Source of the DNA: Acidimicrobiaceae bacterium | GTDB lineage: Bacteria; Actinomycetota; Acidimicrobiia; Acidimicrobiales; RAAP-2 | Length of the DNA stretch: 64,000 bases | NCBI GenBank assembly: GCA_003133325.1 | Contig: PKXA01000069.1 | Location: 25,885-89,884, forward strand | Direction: 5' to 3' | Shown: positions 42,534-54,394 of the stretch, in pieces | Numbering within the stretch: position 1 is the first letter of the stretch | Layout of the letters: the number at the start of each line of letters is the position of its first letter | Program-made: the position numbers and the translations under genes | The notes under the pieces: model-generated | Told to the model about the DNA's origin: nothing | Database searches by the model: none | The model's input: the letters and a program-made list of their open reading frames with translations, nothing else

Positions 42534-45439
42534 TCTGGCCCGGCGACCATCTTCGGGTCGCCGACCGCCTTCTTCGCCGGTGACTTCATGGCTGCCGCCT
42601 TTTTCTTGGCAGTGGCCTTCTTGGCGGTGGCCTTCTTTTTGGCCGGCGCCTTCTTGGCGGTGGCCTTCTTCTTGGCCGGCGCCTTCTTACGGGTCGACGG
42701 GCCCGCAGCTCGCCGTTCAGCCAACAACTCGGATGCCCGTTCCACGGTCAGGGTTTCGACGTCGTCCCCCTTGCGGAGCGACGCGTTGGTGGTGCCGTCG
42801 GTGACATACGGCCCAAATCGACCATCCTTGACCACCATGGGCAATCCGGTATCGGTGTCGGCCCCCATCTCGCGGAGCGGCCCGGCGGCATTGCGGCCCC
42901 GCCTGGCCTTCGGTTGCGCGAACAGGGCCAGGGCCTCGTCCACCGTCACCGTCAGGATCTGCTCTTCGGTGAGCAGGCTTCGGGTATCGGTGCCCTTCTT
43001 CAGATAAGGGCCGAATTTCCCGTTGTAGGCGACGAACTCCTCGCCACTTTCGGGATCCGGGCCCACCACCCGTGGAATCTGCAGCAGTTCCAGCGCCTGT
43101 TCGAGGGTGACGGTGGTCGGGACCATCGAGGCGAACAACGATGCGGTGCGGGGTTTCGGGCCTCCGTCGACCACATCACCCAGCTGGACATACGGTCCGA
43201 AGCGGCCGGCTTTGACCTGTACGGCCAGACCGGTCTCCGGATCCTCTCCGAGCACCCGATCCGACGATGGAGCCTCGAGAAGCTCTTCGGCCCGGGAAGG
43301 CGTGAGCTCGTCGGGCGCCAGGTCCTCGGGGATGGAGACCCGGTCCTCGCCGCGCTGGAGATACGGGCCGTAGCGACCCACCCGGGCGACGATCTCGACT
43401 CCGTCGCTGCCCTTCCCGATCGGGATGGAGTTGATCTCGCGGGCGTCGATCTCTCCCAGGTAGGTGTTCACCTCGTGCTTGAGACCGAGTCGGCGGACCT
43501 GCGAACCGGGGCCCGGGGTCACCCGGTCCCCGCCACCCGTGCCGTTGGCCACCTCGTCGCCGGTGCCGAAGTAGAAGCGGGTCAACCAGGGCAGCGCCTC
43601 TTCATCCCCCGAGGCGATCGCATCGAGGTCGTCTTCCATTGATGCAGTGAACCCGTAGTCCACCAGGTCTGCGAAGTACCGCTCGAGGAGCCCCACCACC
43701 GCGAAGGCGGTGAACGACGGGACGAGTGCGGTTCCCTTCTTCCATACGTAGCCACGGTCGAGGATGGTGGCGATGACGCTGGCGTAGGTCGAGGGGCGGC
43801 CGACCCCGAGTTCCTCCATGGCCTTCACCAGTGACGCCTCGGTGAAACGGGCCGGAGGTTGGGTGGCATGGGACCCGGGCTCCAGTCCGTCCACCGACAA
43901 CGGGTCACCCTCGGCCATCGAGGGAAGGTGCACCTCGCGATCGGCCAACTCGGCGTCGGGATCGTCCTCGCCCTCGACATAGGCCCGCAGAAACCCGGGG
44001 AACTGGATGACCTTCCCACTGGCGGAGAACTCCGCCTCACGGTCGTCGCTGCCCACAGGCCCCACGGCGGTCCCGACCAGGCGCACCTGCGCGCTGGTCC
44101 CGTGGGCGTCGGCCATCTGCGAGGCGACCGTCCGCTTCCAGATCATGTCGTAGAGCCGGAACTCGTCTCCGGACAACGACCGTGACGCCTCATCGGGCGT
44201 CCGGAATGACCCACCGGCGGGCCGGATGGCCTCGTGAGCCTCCTGGGCGTTCTTCACCTTCCGCTCGTACACCCGCGGCTGGGGCGGCACGTATTCGGAT
44301 CCGTACAGTGAGGCGGCCTGGGTCCGAGCCGCGGCCAACGCCTCACCCGACAACGTGGTCGAGTCGGTGCGCATGTAGGTGATCCACCCCTGCTCATAGA
44401 GACGTTGGGCGATCTGCATGGCGCGCTTCGAACTGAAACGGAGCTTGCGGCCCGCCTCTTGTTGCAGGGTGGACGTCATGAACGGGGGTGCCGGGGACCG
44501 TCGGAACGGTTTGTGGGTCATCGACTTCACCGCGAAGGGGGCGCCCTCCAGGGCCGCCGCCAACCCCCGGGTTTCGGCCTCCCCCAACACCAGCACCGAA
44601 CCCGGAGCGGTCAGTGCCCCGGTGTCATCGAAGTCACGACCGGATGCCAACGACACGCCGTCCACCGCCACCAGTGACGCAGTGAACGAGTTGGGGATTC
44701 CCTCGCTGGCCGGGGAACCGGCGGTGAAGGTCCCGTCGAGGCCCCACCAGCCGGCGGAACGGAACTTCATCCGGGCCCGCTCCCGCTCCACCACCATCCG
44801 GGTGGCCACGCTCTGGACCCGTCCGGCGGACAGCCGGGGCATGATCTTCTTCCACAGGACCGGCGACACTTCGTAGCCGTAGAGGCGGTCGAGAATGCGC
44901 CGAGCCTCCTGGGCATCCACCAAACGGCGATCGAGCTCCCGCCATTCGGTGACGGCCCGCTCAATGGCCGGGCGGGTGATTTCGTGGAAGACCATCCGCT
45001 TCACCGGTACCTGGGGTGCCAGCACCTCGAGGAGGTGCCAGGCGATCGACTCCCCCTCGCGGTCCTCATCCGAGGCCAGGTAGACCTCGCTGGCCTGTTT
45101 CACCAGTTGTTTCAGCTTGGCGACCTGAGCCTTCTTGTCCGAAGACACCACATAGAGCGGCTTGAACCCGTTGTCGACGTCCACGCCGAGGCGGGCCCAG
45201 GCCTCGCCCTTGATGGCGGCGGGGACCTCATCGGCCCGGCGGGGCAGGTCCCGGATGTGCCCAATGGACGACTCCACCACGTATCCAGGGCCAAGCAGTC
45301 CGGCGATGGTCTTGGCCTTGGCCGGTGATTCCACGATGACCAGGGGTCTTGCCCCACGTGGGGCGGCCTTCGACTTCGACGAGGAGTCCTCGGCTTGGTC
45401 GACGTCTTCGCTCGTCTGGGTCATGTCAGTGGATGTCAT
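42530..45439 (-). CDS. topA: DNA topoisomerase I
   Basis: About 969 residues from the ATG at 45439 (further possible starts upstream at 45481 and downstream at 45424). Toprim domain LVIVESPAKAKTIAGLLG; catalytic Tyr in GWITYMRTDSTTLSG. The C-terminal part has several GRFGPYV-type repeats and ends in a lysine/alanine-rich tail (KKAPAKKKATAKK units, 42590-42700) that binds DNA non-specifically in actinobacterial TopA. The tail is encoded by short DNA repeats. No zinc fingers of the E. coli type are seen. Confidence 0.96.
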   Translation of the reverse strand: MTSTDMTQTSEDVDQAEDSSSKSKAAPRGARPLVIVESPAKAKTIAGLLGPGYVVESSIGHIRDLPRRADEVPAAIKGEAWARLGVDVDNGFKPLYVVSSDKKAQVAKLKQLVKQASEVYLASDEDREGESIAWHLLEVLAPQVPVKRMVFHEITRPAIERAVTEWRELDRRLVDAQEARRILDRLYGYEVSPVLWKKIMPRLSAGRVQSVATRMVVERERARMKFRSAGWWGLDGTFTAGSPASEGIPNSFTASLVAVDGVSLASGRDFDDTGALTAPGSVLVLGEAETRGLAAALEGAPFAVKSMTHKPFRRSPAPPFMTSTLQQEAGRKLRFSSKRAMQIAQRLYEQGWITYMRTDSTTLSGEALAAARTQAASLYGSEYVPPQPRVYERKVKNAQEAHEAIRPAGGSFRTPDEASRSLSGDEFRLYDMIWKRTVASQMADAHGTSAQVRLVGTAVGPVGSDDREAEFSASGKVIQFPGFLRAYVEGEDDPDAELADREVHLPSMAEGDPLSVDGLEPGSHATQPPARFTEASLVKAMEELGVGRPSTYASVIATILDRGYVWKKGTALVPSFTAFAVVGLLERYFADLVDYGFTASMEDDLDAIASGDEEALPWLTRFYFGTGDEVANGTGGGDRVTPGPGSQVRRLGLKHEVNTYLGEIDAREINSIPIGKGSDGVEIVARVGRYGPYLQRGEDRVSIPEDLAPDELTPSRAEELLEAPSSDRVLGEDPETGLAVQVKAGRFGPYVQLGDVVDGGPKPRTASLFASMVPTTVTLEQALELLQIPRVVGPDPESGEEFVAYNGKFGPYLKKGTDTRSLLTEEQILTVTVDEALALFAQPKARRGRNAAGPLREMGADTDTGLPMVVKDGRFGPYVTDGTTNASLRKGDDVETLTVERASELLAERRAAGPSTRKKAPAKKKATAKKAPAKKKATAKKATAKKKAAAMKSPAKKAVGDPKMVAGPE

Positions 45440-45524
45440 AGCTGTCGCGACAGGGTGAACTGCGCGGTTGCCCGCTGTCAACCCCGGGTACCGCCGTCAG
45501 GCCGGAGCCCGTCGGCGGAGAGCC

Positions 45525-47903
<2,379 letters not shown>

Positions 47904-48127
47904 CGGTGGCGCTCCCTTCGATTGCAACACTGGGTGTGGATGAGGCTGGGTGTGGACGAACTCGATCAGACCCCGACAGCCGCGCACGTGCCCTCGAGGT
48001 TGGGGTTCCTCCCTTTGACGAGGCCACGGCCGGAGCCTGGCACCGGAGAACACCGAGACGGCGTGTCGCACCGGCAGTGCGGGCAGAAGCTACCGACAAA
48101 AGGACCCCGAAGGCAAGACTCGTTGGA

Positions 48128-50692
48128 TCAAGCCGGATCTTCCCCGGCGTCCGGACCGGCGATGAGCTCATAGTCGGGATTGAGAATTGCCTGGTGGTGG
48201 CCCCAATCCCCCACCATTCCCTCCACCAGGAGCCGAGCCCCGGGTTGAATCCCCGGAATGCGCCGCCGGCCCTGAAACACCAAGAGCAGCTTGCCGGTGC
48301 CGTCGGTCAGCACACATTCGAGATTGGAGGTGCCGGCCCGGGGTTGCACCCGCACCGAGTTGATCCGGCCGACGACCTCGACCCGCTTGCGCCACTGCGC
48401 CTGCCCGATGGGGGTGGTCCCCTGGCCGCGTTGGCCAAAGGCCGCCCGATCGAAGACCGGCTTCGCCGCCTCCCGTTCGGCCACCCGGTCGGCAGAACGG
48501 GCCGTTGCCTTGGACGATCGGCGGCTGGAGGGCGCGGCCCCCACGCCCGGGGCCCGTCCCCACTCGCGACGCCGGGAAAACCATCCGCCGGTCAGCTGGT
48601 ACGGCACCACGCTGACATTCACATGGGGGAGCTGACTGACCGAGGCGGCGATGCGGTCAGCGGTGGCATCGTGGAGGAGGCGGTGCCAGCCGGCCGCGAA
48701 CCCCCGACGGGGCAGCAGGATGGTCAGCTCGGTGGCGTTGTCGGCCACCGTCTCGGCCGCCAGCTCGAGGGCGGCGCGGGTGAGCCGCCGATCCTCGCAC
48801 TCCATGACATCGAGTGGGAGCCGGGTCAGCCCGAGCCGGCTCCACTCCGCCTCGAGGGCGGCCGACTCCCGGTCGTCGAGGGCAAAATGCACCGCCCGGA
48901 GGTCATCGGGGTGCAGGGTGCGGGCGTACTGGAGCGCCCGGGCGGTGGCCATGTCCAACCGGTCGACCAGCACGATCACCGTGTGCCGGTTCAGCACCGG
49001 GGCCTCCGCGGCTTCGGTGGCGCCTTCTTCGAGCTGGCGCTCTTCATCCACGTATTGACGATGCAACCGGATCAGCCCGTAATACATGAGCGGACCGGCC
49101 ACCACCACCACCCAGGCCCCCTCGGTGAACTTCACGGTGGCGAAGATCAACACCACGATGGCGGTGAGCAGGGCGGAGAACCCATTGACGGCCACACTCC
49201 GTCGCCAGTGCGCCCCCTTGTTGTCGAGGTGGTGCTTGACCATGCCCGCCCCGGCCATGGCGAAGCCGGTGAAGACGCCGATGGCATACAGGGCGACAAG
49301 ATTGTTGACCTTTGCCCGGGTGACTGCCAGCAGCACCACCGCCACCACCGTGAGCACGATGATCCCGTTGGAGAAGGCCAGCCGGTGACCCCGCCGGGTC
49401 AGTTGACGGGGGAGGAACGAGTCCTCGGCCACGAAGCTGGCCAGGAACGGGAACCCGTTGAAGCTGGTGTTGGCCCCCGTATAGAGGATCAACACGGTGG
49501 CGAACTGCACCACGTAGAAGAGGACCTTGGCGACCGGGCCGGTGCCGAGGACGTACTGCACCTCTTGGGAGACCACCGTCGGCGAGCCGGCGGCGTAGGG
49601 AACAGCGTGGGTCCAATGGGCGATGAGGGTCACACCGAGCACCAGAAAGGCGAGCACGCTGCTCATGACCACCAGCGTCTGGCGGGCATGCCTGGACGCC
49701 GGACGCCGGAAGGCGCCGACTCCGTTGGAGATGGCCTCCAGGCCGGTCAAAGACGAGCCGCCGTTGGCGAACGACTTGAGGATGATGATGAACGACGCTC
49801 CGTAGAGGAGCCCTGACCCCGAATGGCCGATCGCCAGCGTGCCCAGGTGGTGGACGGAGTGGACGTGCAGGGTGCCGGTGGCCGCCTTTATGTAACCGAC
49901 GATGACCACCGCGGCCAGGCTGAGGACGAAGAAGTAGGTGGGGAAGGCGAAGAATCTGCCGGCTTCCCGGATCCCTCTCAGGTTGCCGTAGAGCAGCAGG
50001 ATCACCACGGCGATGGTGATGGGCACGGTGTAGGGGACCAGGGAGGGGAAAGCACTGGAAAGGGCGGCTGTTCCCGCCGCCGACTGGACCGCCACGGTCA
50101 CCGTGTAATCGATGAGAAGAGCCACCGCCGCCACCTGGGCCACCTTGGTCCCGAAGTTCTCACGGGCCACCACATAGGCGCCGCCGGCCTTGGTGTAGAG
50201 CTGAATGACCTCGAGGTACGACAGGGTGACGAAGAAGAGCACCCCGAGGATGGCGAACGTGATGGGCACCACCAAGCTGAAGGCCGCCAGTCCGACGTAC
50301 GGAACCAACTGGGTGAGCATCTCTTCGGTTCCGTACGCCGACGACGAGATGCAGTCGGGGGCAAGGACGCCGAGCGCCACCGGTCGGCCCAATCGTTCCG
50401 AGCTCAGCTGTTCGTTGACCAGCGGGGGACCGAGGAGGGCGTTCTTCAGTCGATAGCGAAGCGTCTCAGGGATGTCCACCGAGATCGACGGGGTGGCGGT
50501 CGGCCGGGTCGCCCTTCCCTGGCCCGAGCCCGTCGGCCTGGCCGGCGCCATCCTGGCACCGGCGGGCGCGTCAGTTCCCTTTTCACCGGTCCCGGGAGCT
50601 TCCACCCTCTCAGTAGAACACGGGCCGGACCCGCAGGCGGGACACGAGGTTTCCCCCCGGTGCCGACCGGCCCAGGGGGGACGAGTTGTCAT
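48128..50692 (-). CDS. APC-family permease (KimA-like potassium transporter) with a C-terminal OB-fold
   Basis: An 854-residue protein. A hydrophilic N-terminus of about 80 residues precedes ISSSAYGTEEMLTQL and about 12 membrane helices of the APC superfamily (residues 100-540). A cytoplasmic USP-like region follows (VIVLVDRLDMATARALQY), then a C-terminal OB-fold (about 750-845: VEVVGRINSVRVQPRAG, LLVFQGRRRIPGI). Divergent from two trkA genes, which supports potassium transport. From memory, mycobacteria have a similar APC-CeoB-CeoC neighbourhood with a separate OB-fold protein nearby. The start (ATG 50692 after GAGGGGGAG, or ATG 50551) is uncertain. Confidence 0.8.
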   Translation of the reverse strand: MTTRPPWAGRHRGETSCPACGSGPCSTERVEAPGTGEKGTDAPAGARMAPARPTGSGQGRATRPTATPSISVDIPETLRYRLKNALLGPPLVNEQLSSERLGRPVALGVLAPDCISSSAYGTEEMLTQLVPYVGLAAFSLVVPITFAILGVLFFVTLSYLEVIQLYTKAGGAYVVARENFGTKVAQVAAVALLIDYTVTVAVQSAAGTAALSSAFPSLVPYTVPITIAVVILLLYGNLRGIREAGRFFAFPTYFFVLSLAAVVIVGYIKAATGTLHVHSVHHLGTLAIGHSGSGLLYGASFIIILKSFANGGSSLTGLEAISNGVGAFRRPASRHARQTLVVMSSVLAFLVLGVTLIAHWTHAVPYAAGSPTVVSQEVQYVLGTGPVAKVLFYVVQFATVLILYTGANTSFNGFPFLASFVAEDSFLPRQLTRRGHRLAFSNGIIVLTVVAVVLLAVTRAKVNNLVALYAIGVFTGFAMAGAGMVKHHLDNKGAHWRRSVAVNGFSALLTAIVVLIFATVKFTEGAWVVVVAGPLMYYGLIRLHRQYVDEERQLEEGATEAAEAPVLNRHTVIVLVDRLDMATARALQYARTLHPDDLRAVHFALDDRESAALEAEWSRLGLTRLPLDVMECEDRRLTRAALELAAETVADNATELTILLPRRGFAAGWHRLLHDATADRIAASVSQLPHVNVSVVPYQLTGGWFSRRREWGRAPGVGAAPSSRRSSKATARSADRVAEREAAKPVFDRAAFGQRGQGTTPIGQAQWRKRVEVVGRINSVRVQPRAGTSNLECVLTDGTGKLLLVFQGRRRIPGIQPGARLLVEGMVGDWGHHQAILNPDYELIAGPDAGEDPA

Positions 50693-50712
50693 CTCCCCCT
50701 CGGGCGTGTTGC

Positions 50713-51456
50713 ATGGACCGCGTGCATGTGATCGTCGTGGGTTGTGGACGGGTCGGATCGGGGTTGGCGATCGGCCTCACGGAACAGGGGCACTCGGTGG
50801 CGGTCATCGATCGCAATGCCAAAGCATTCCGGCGGCTCCCGCCCGATTGGCCGGGAGCCGTAGTCGTCGGATCGGGGTTCGACCGCGATCAACTCGAACA
50901 GGCCGGATCGGCCACGGCCACGGCACTGGCCGCGGTCACCAACGGTGACAACTCCAACATCCTCACCGCCCGCATCGCCCGCGAGACCTATGAGATCCCC
51001 AACGTGGTGGCCCGCATCTACGATCCCCGTCGCGCCCAGATCTACCTGCGGCTCGGCATCGCCACCGTGGCCACCGTGTCGTGGACCATCGACCAGGTCC
51101 GCCGGCGGTTGGTCCCGGACGAGGGTGAGGTGGAATGGACCGATCCAACCGGCACCCTGTCCCTGGTGGAGCGCGAGCTTCTCGAGCGATTTGCCGGCAA
51201 ACCACTGCTCGACCTCAACGTGTCCGGTGAGGTCACCCTGGTGTCGGTGACCCGGGCCGGAGTGGCCCGCCTCGATATCGGTGATCTGGTCGGCCAAGAT
51301 GGCGATGTGCTCCACTTCGTCGTCTCCGCCACCGGGAAGGCCGGATTCGACGAACGTTTCGACGTCCCCACCCCTCCCCTGCCGGATGGCAACCCGCTGA
51401 CGGTGATCGCCGGGACCTCGGCGCCGGACCCCGACCTCGGAGACGGACCGTCATGA
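50713..51456 (+). CDS. TrkA-family potassium regulatory protein (CeoB-like)
   Basis: A 247-residue RCK protein from the ATG at 50713. Rossmann motif VIVVGCGRVGSGLAIGL for NAD(H), then NSNILTARIARE and a C-terminal RCK_C (TrkA_C) region. It regulates a K+ channel or transporter according to nucleotide binding, at the cytoplasmic face of the membrane. It overlaps the second trkA by 4 bp and is divergent from the KimA-like gene; the start regions are only about 20 bp apart. Confidence 0.9.
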   Translation: MDRVHVIVVGCGRVGSGLAIGLTEQGHSVAVIDRNAKAFRRLPPDWPGAVVVGSGFDRDQLEQAGSATATALAAVTNGDNSNILTARIARETYEIPNVVARIYDPRRAQIYLRLGIATVATVSWTIDQVRRRLVPDEGEVEWTDPTGTLSLVERELLERFAGKPLLDLNVSGEVTLVSVTRAGVARLDIGDLVGQDGDVLHFVVSATGKAGFDERFDVPTPPLPDGNPLTVIAGTSAPDPDLGDGPS

Positions 51457-52115
51457 AGGTCGCCATCGCCGGAGCCGGAAGCGTGGGCACCTCCATCGCC
51501 TCGGACCTTCACGACGGAGGGCACGAAGTGCTCCTCATCGACAAGGATCACGATCTGGTCGCCCGTATCCGGGACAGCCTCGACGTCACCTGGGTGGTGG
51601 CCGACGCCTGCGAGGTGGCGTCTCTCGATGCCGCCGGCTTGGCCACCGTCGATGTGGTGGTGGCGGCCACCGGCGATGACGAGGACAACCTGGTGGTCTC
51701 GCTCCTGGCCAAACAGGAGTTCGCGGTGCCCCGGGTCGTCGCCCGGGTCAACCATCCGAAGAACCAGTGGTTGTTCACCGAGAGCTGGGGCGTCGACGTG
51801 TCGGTGTCCACCCCTCTACTGCTCACCGCCCTGGTGGAAGAGGCTGTCTCGGTGGGATCACTGGTCCGCCTCCTCCGCTTCGAAGGCGGAACCGCCCATC
51901 TGGTGGAAGTCACCCTGGCCGATGACTCCCCGGCCGCCGAAACCAGCCTGGCCGACCTCGGGGTACCCCGCGAGGCCACCGTGGTGGCGGTGGTGCGCGA
52001 GGACCGACTCATCGTGCCTCGGGGGGACACCCGGCTCGCCGCCGGTGACGAGGTGTTGGTGTTGGTCACAGCCGACGCTGAGGATGCTGTACGACAACTT
52101 CTCGTGGGGCGCTGA
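51453..52115 (+). CDS. TrkA-family potassium regulatory protein (CeoC-like)
   Basis: A 220-residue RCK protein: MKVAIAGAGSVGTSIASDL (Rossmann), VVADACEVASLDAAG, ATGDDEDNLVVSLLAKQEF and a TrkA_C domain with EATVVAVVREDRLIVPRGDT. Probably forms a hetero-complex with the preceding protein. ATGA overlap upstream; 5 bp before the HAD gene. Confidence 0.92.
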   Translation: MKVAIAGAGSVGTSIASDLHDGGHEVLLIDKDHDLVARIRDSLDVTWVVADACEVASLDAAGLATVDVVVAATGDDEDNLVVSLLAKQEFAVPRVVARVNHPKNQWLFTESWGVDVSVSTPLLLTALVEEAVSVGSLVRLLRFEGGTAHLVEVTLADDSPAAETSLADLGVPREATVVAVVREDRLIVPRGDTRLAAGDEVLVLVTADAEDAVRQLLVGR

Positions 52116-52120
52116 CCAGA

Positions 52121-52972
52121 TTGCAGGCCGCCTTCTTCGACCTCGACAAGACCGTGATCGCCAAGGCGTCGATCGCCGCCTTCGGTCGGCCCTTCTACCG
52201 AGGTGGGCTGATCAACCGGCGCCTCATCGCCCGGGCGGTGGTCTCCCAGATCATCTACCTCCAGTTGGGGGCGAGTGAGCAGAAGCTGGCTCGGGTACGC
52301 GAGTCGATGCTGACCCTGACCAAGGGGTGGAACCAACAGCAGATCCGCGACATCGTGCGCGAAGCGCTCGAGGAAACGGTGGAGCCGATCATCTACGCCG
52401 AGGCCCTCGATCTGATCGAGGCCCACCGGGCTGCCGGCCACAAGGTCTACTTGGTATCGGCTTCGCCCGAGGAGATCGTCGAACCGTTGGCCGAGCACTT
52501 GGGGGTCGATGGGTGCATCGCCACCCGGGCGGTCGTCGACGAGGACGGCCGCTATGCGGGAGAGATGGAGTTTTACGCCTATGGTCCGTTCAAAGCCGAG
52601 GCCATGCTGGCCCTGGCCGAAAAGGAGGGAATCGACCTGGCGGAGTCATGGGCCTACTCCGACTCCTACACCGACCTTCCGATGCTCGAGGCGGTCGGCC
52701 ATCCGGTGGTGGTAAATCCCGACCGGGTGTTGGCCAAAGCTGCCCAAGAACGGGAGTGGGAGGTTATGGAGTTCACCAAGCCGGTGCGCTTGCGCGACCG
52801 GGTGAGCGTGCCAAGCCTTCCGACCACGGCCATGGTGGCCGGTGCCACCGCGGCGGCAACCGTCGGCGCGCTGGTGGCCTGGCGGGTCGCCCGCCGACCC
52901 AGGGCAGGGCGGCAGTCGCGGTTCGGGCCACGACCCGGGTCCGGTTGGCTCCGCAATCCGTTTGGTGGCTGA
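52121..52972 (+). CDS. HAD-IB family hydrolase
   Basis: A 283-residue protein from a TTG start (MQAAFFDLDKT). HAD motifs: DLDKTVIAK (nucleophile Asp), YLVSASPEEIVEPLAEHLG, and YSDSYTDLPMLEAVGHP (metal site). HAD-IB enzymes dephosphorylate small substrates such as phosphoserine or lysophosphatidate; some carry a C-terminal membrane anchor. Here the C-terminus has a hydrophobic stretch (VAGATAAATVGALVAW) and a basic tail, suggesting membrane attachment. In operon with the trkA pair. Confidence 0.9.
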   Translation: MQAAFFDLDKTVIAKASIAAFGRPFYRGGLINRRLIARAVVSQIIYLQLGASEQKLARVRESMLTLTKGWNQQQIRDIVREALEETVEPIIYAEALDLIEAHRAAGHKVYLVSASPEEIVEPLAEHLGVDGCIATRAVVDEDGRYAGEMEFYAYGPFKAEAMLALAEKEGIDLAESWAYSDSYTDLPMLEAVGHPVVVNPDRVLAKAAQEREWEVMEFTKPVRLRDRVSVPSLPTTAMVAGATAAATVGALVAWRVARRPRAGRQSRFGPRPGSGWLRNPFGG

Positions 52973-52986
52973 GCCGGAGGCTCAGC
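52968..52986. terminator. Hairpin overlapping the HAD-IB stop codon
   Basis: Perfect 8-bp stem GCTGAGCC / GGCTCAGC with a GGA loop, between the HAD gene and the tiny minus-strand frame. It could serve both directions. Confidence 0.55.
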
Positions 52987-52993
52987 GAAAGGC

Positions 52994-53068
52994 TCAGGAA
53001 GGACGGAGCCGCTTGGCGGCGACAACACCCAGAGCAACGAGAACGGCGAGGATCATCAGCTTCTTCAT
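52994..53068 (-). CDS. Possible 24-residue membrane microprotein
   Basis: The frame MKKLMILAVLVALGVVAAKR ends LRPS and TGA: two N-terminal lysines, one hydrophobic helix and a basic C-terminus. Similar tiny proteins recur in actinobacterial genomes, to my recollection. No Shine-Dalgarno sequence is visible, so it may be leaderless or spurious. Confidence 0.4.
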   Translation of the reverse strand: MKKLMILAVLVALGVVAAKRLRPS

Positions 53069-53181
53069 AATCGAGGAGCGTACCCGGTGAGAGACGTGTT
53101 GTCTTCTCGGACCACGTTGTAGCGGTTTCGTGCCGTCGGGCCGTAGTCCGAGGCCGGCCCGGGGGGCCCTGGCCGGCTCGC

Positions 53182-54147
53182 TCAGACGGTCAGAAGATCG
53201 CGGGCGCCGGTATCCGAGGAGGGATGGCGCAGCTTCGACATGGCCCGAGCCTCGATCTGGCGGATCCGCTCACGGGTCAGGTTGAAATGCTCGCCGACTT
53301 CCTCGAGGGTGCGGGGCTCGCCGCGGTCGAGTCCGAACCGGAGCCGGAGGATTTCACGCTCCCGCTCGTCGAGCGGTGAAAGGAGCCGACCGATCTCATC
53401 GGGAAGCAGGGAGACGGCAGCCACCTCGAACGGGGACTCGGCCGAGCGGTCTTCGACCACATCACCCAGTTCGGCGTCACCATCCTCGCGAAGCGGCTCG
53501 GAGAGGGACAGCGGCTCGGCTCGGAATCGCAACGCCTCCACCAACTTGTCCTCGGGCATCTCGACTTCGGCACCGAGCTCAGCCAGGGTGGCCGGTCGCC
53601 CGTACTTGAGCTCGAGACGGGCCTGCGCCTTCTGCACACGGGCCAGCGTGTCGCCGGCATGTACCGGGAGACGGATGGTCCGCCCGGTATTGGCGATACC
53701 CCGGGTGATGGCCTGGCGGATCCACCACGTGGCGTAGGTCGAGAACTTGAAGCCCTTGCGCCAGTCGAACTTCTCGACCGCGTGCATCAGGCCCAGGTTT
53801 CCCTCTTGGATGAGATCGAGGAGAGGAAGACCCGAGGCCTGGTACTTCTTGGCAATGGAGACGACCAGACGGAGGTTGGACTGCACGAACGTCTGCTGGG
53901 CCTGCTCGCCCTGCAAGGTGGTCCGCCGCAACTCGCGTTTTTTGGCCGGGGTGAGTCCCTTGGGCGTAGACGCGAGCGCGGCGTCCGACTCCCGACCGGC
54001 TTCGATAGCCTGAGCCAAGCGAACTTCGTCGTCCTTGGTCAACAGCGGGTACTGACCGATATCGGTCAGGTACAGCCGTACCAGGTCCTCATCGTCTCTT
54101 TCGAGGCGCTCCTTTGCCAACTTTACCGGGTCCTTTGTTCTCCCCAC
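53182..54147 (-). CDS. RNA polymerase sigma factor, RpoD/SigA-SigB type
   Basis: A 321-residue group 1/2 sigma factor. Region 1.2 LVRLYLTDIGQYPLLTKDDE; region 2 QSNLRLVVSIAKKYQ, DLIQEGNLGLMHAVEKFDWR and FSTYATWWIRQAITR (-10 recognition); region 3 near TIRLPVHAGDTLARV; region 4 TLEEVGEHFNLTRERIRQIE (-35 HTH). Region 1.1 is absent or very short, so it could be a SigB-like group 2 factor rather than the main sigma factor. Confidence 0.92.
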   Translation of the reverse strand: MGRTKDPVKLAKERLERDDEDLVRLYLTDIGQYPLLTKDDEVRLAQAIEAGRESDAALASTPKGLTPAKKRELRRTTLQGEQAQQTFVQSNLRLVVSIAKKYQASGLPLLDLIQEGNLGLMHAVEKFDWRKGFKFSTYATWWIRQAITRGIANTGRTIRLPVHAGDTLARVQKAQARLELKYGRPATLAELGAEVEMPEDKLVEALRFRAEPLSLSEPLREDGDAELGDVVEDRSAESPFEVAAVSLLPDEIGRLLSPLDEREREILRLRFGLDRGEPRTLEEVGEHFNLTRERIRQIEARAMSKLRHPSSDTGARDLLTV

Positions 54148-54394
54148 GCTATGGGGGCCGCCGACCTAACCGGGGCGCCGCCGCCCCATCCACACCATGC
54201 CGGTGCTTCGCTCGATTAGGTCTGACGCTCTCGGGCGCAACTATCGCTTTCCTCGAAGTTTACCGGACGCGTCAAGCCCTCCGAACGGGGGTGACCACGG
54301 TGGGAGCGTCAACTCGACGGATCTGTCCTCCGGGGGAAACCCCCAAGACTCCGCGAACCAGACGCAACCCGGCCTATCCGGGGCTTTCCTCCGG
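54148..54394. other. Upstream region of the sigma factor gene
   Basis: 247 bp without a gene. A short GGGGCG / CGCCCC hairpin occurs at 54172-54187. The stretch 54220-54270 is less GC-rich and probably holds the promoter. Nothing else recognisable. Confidence 0.4.
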
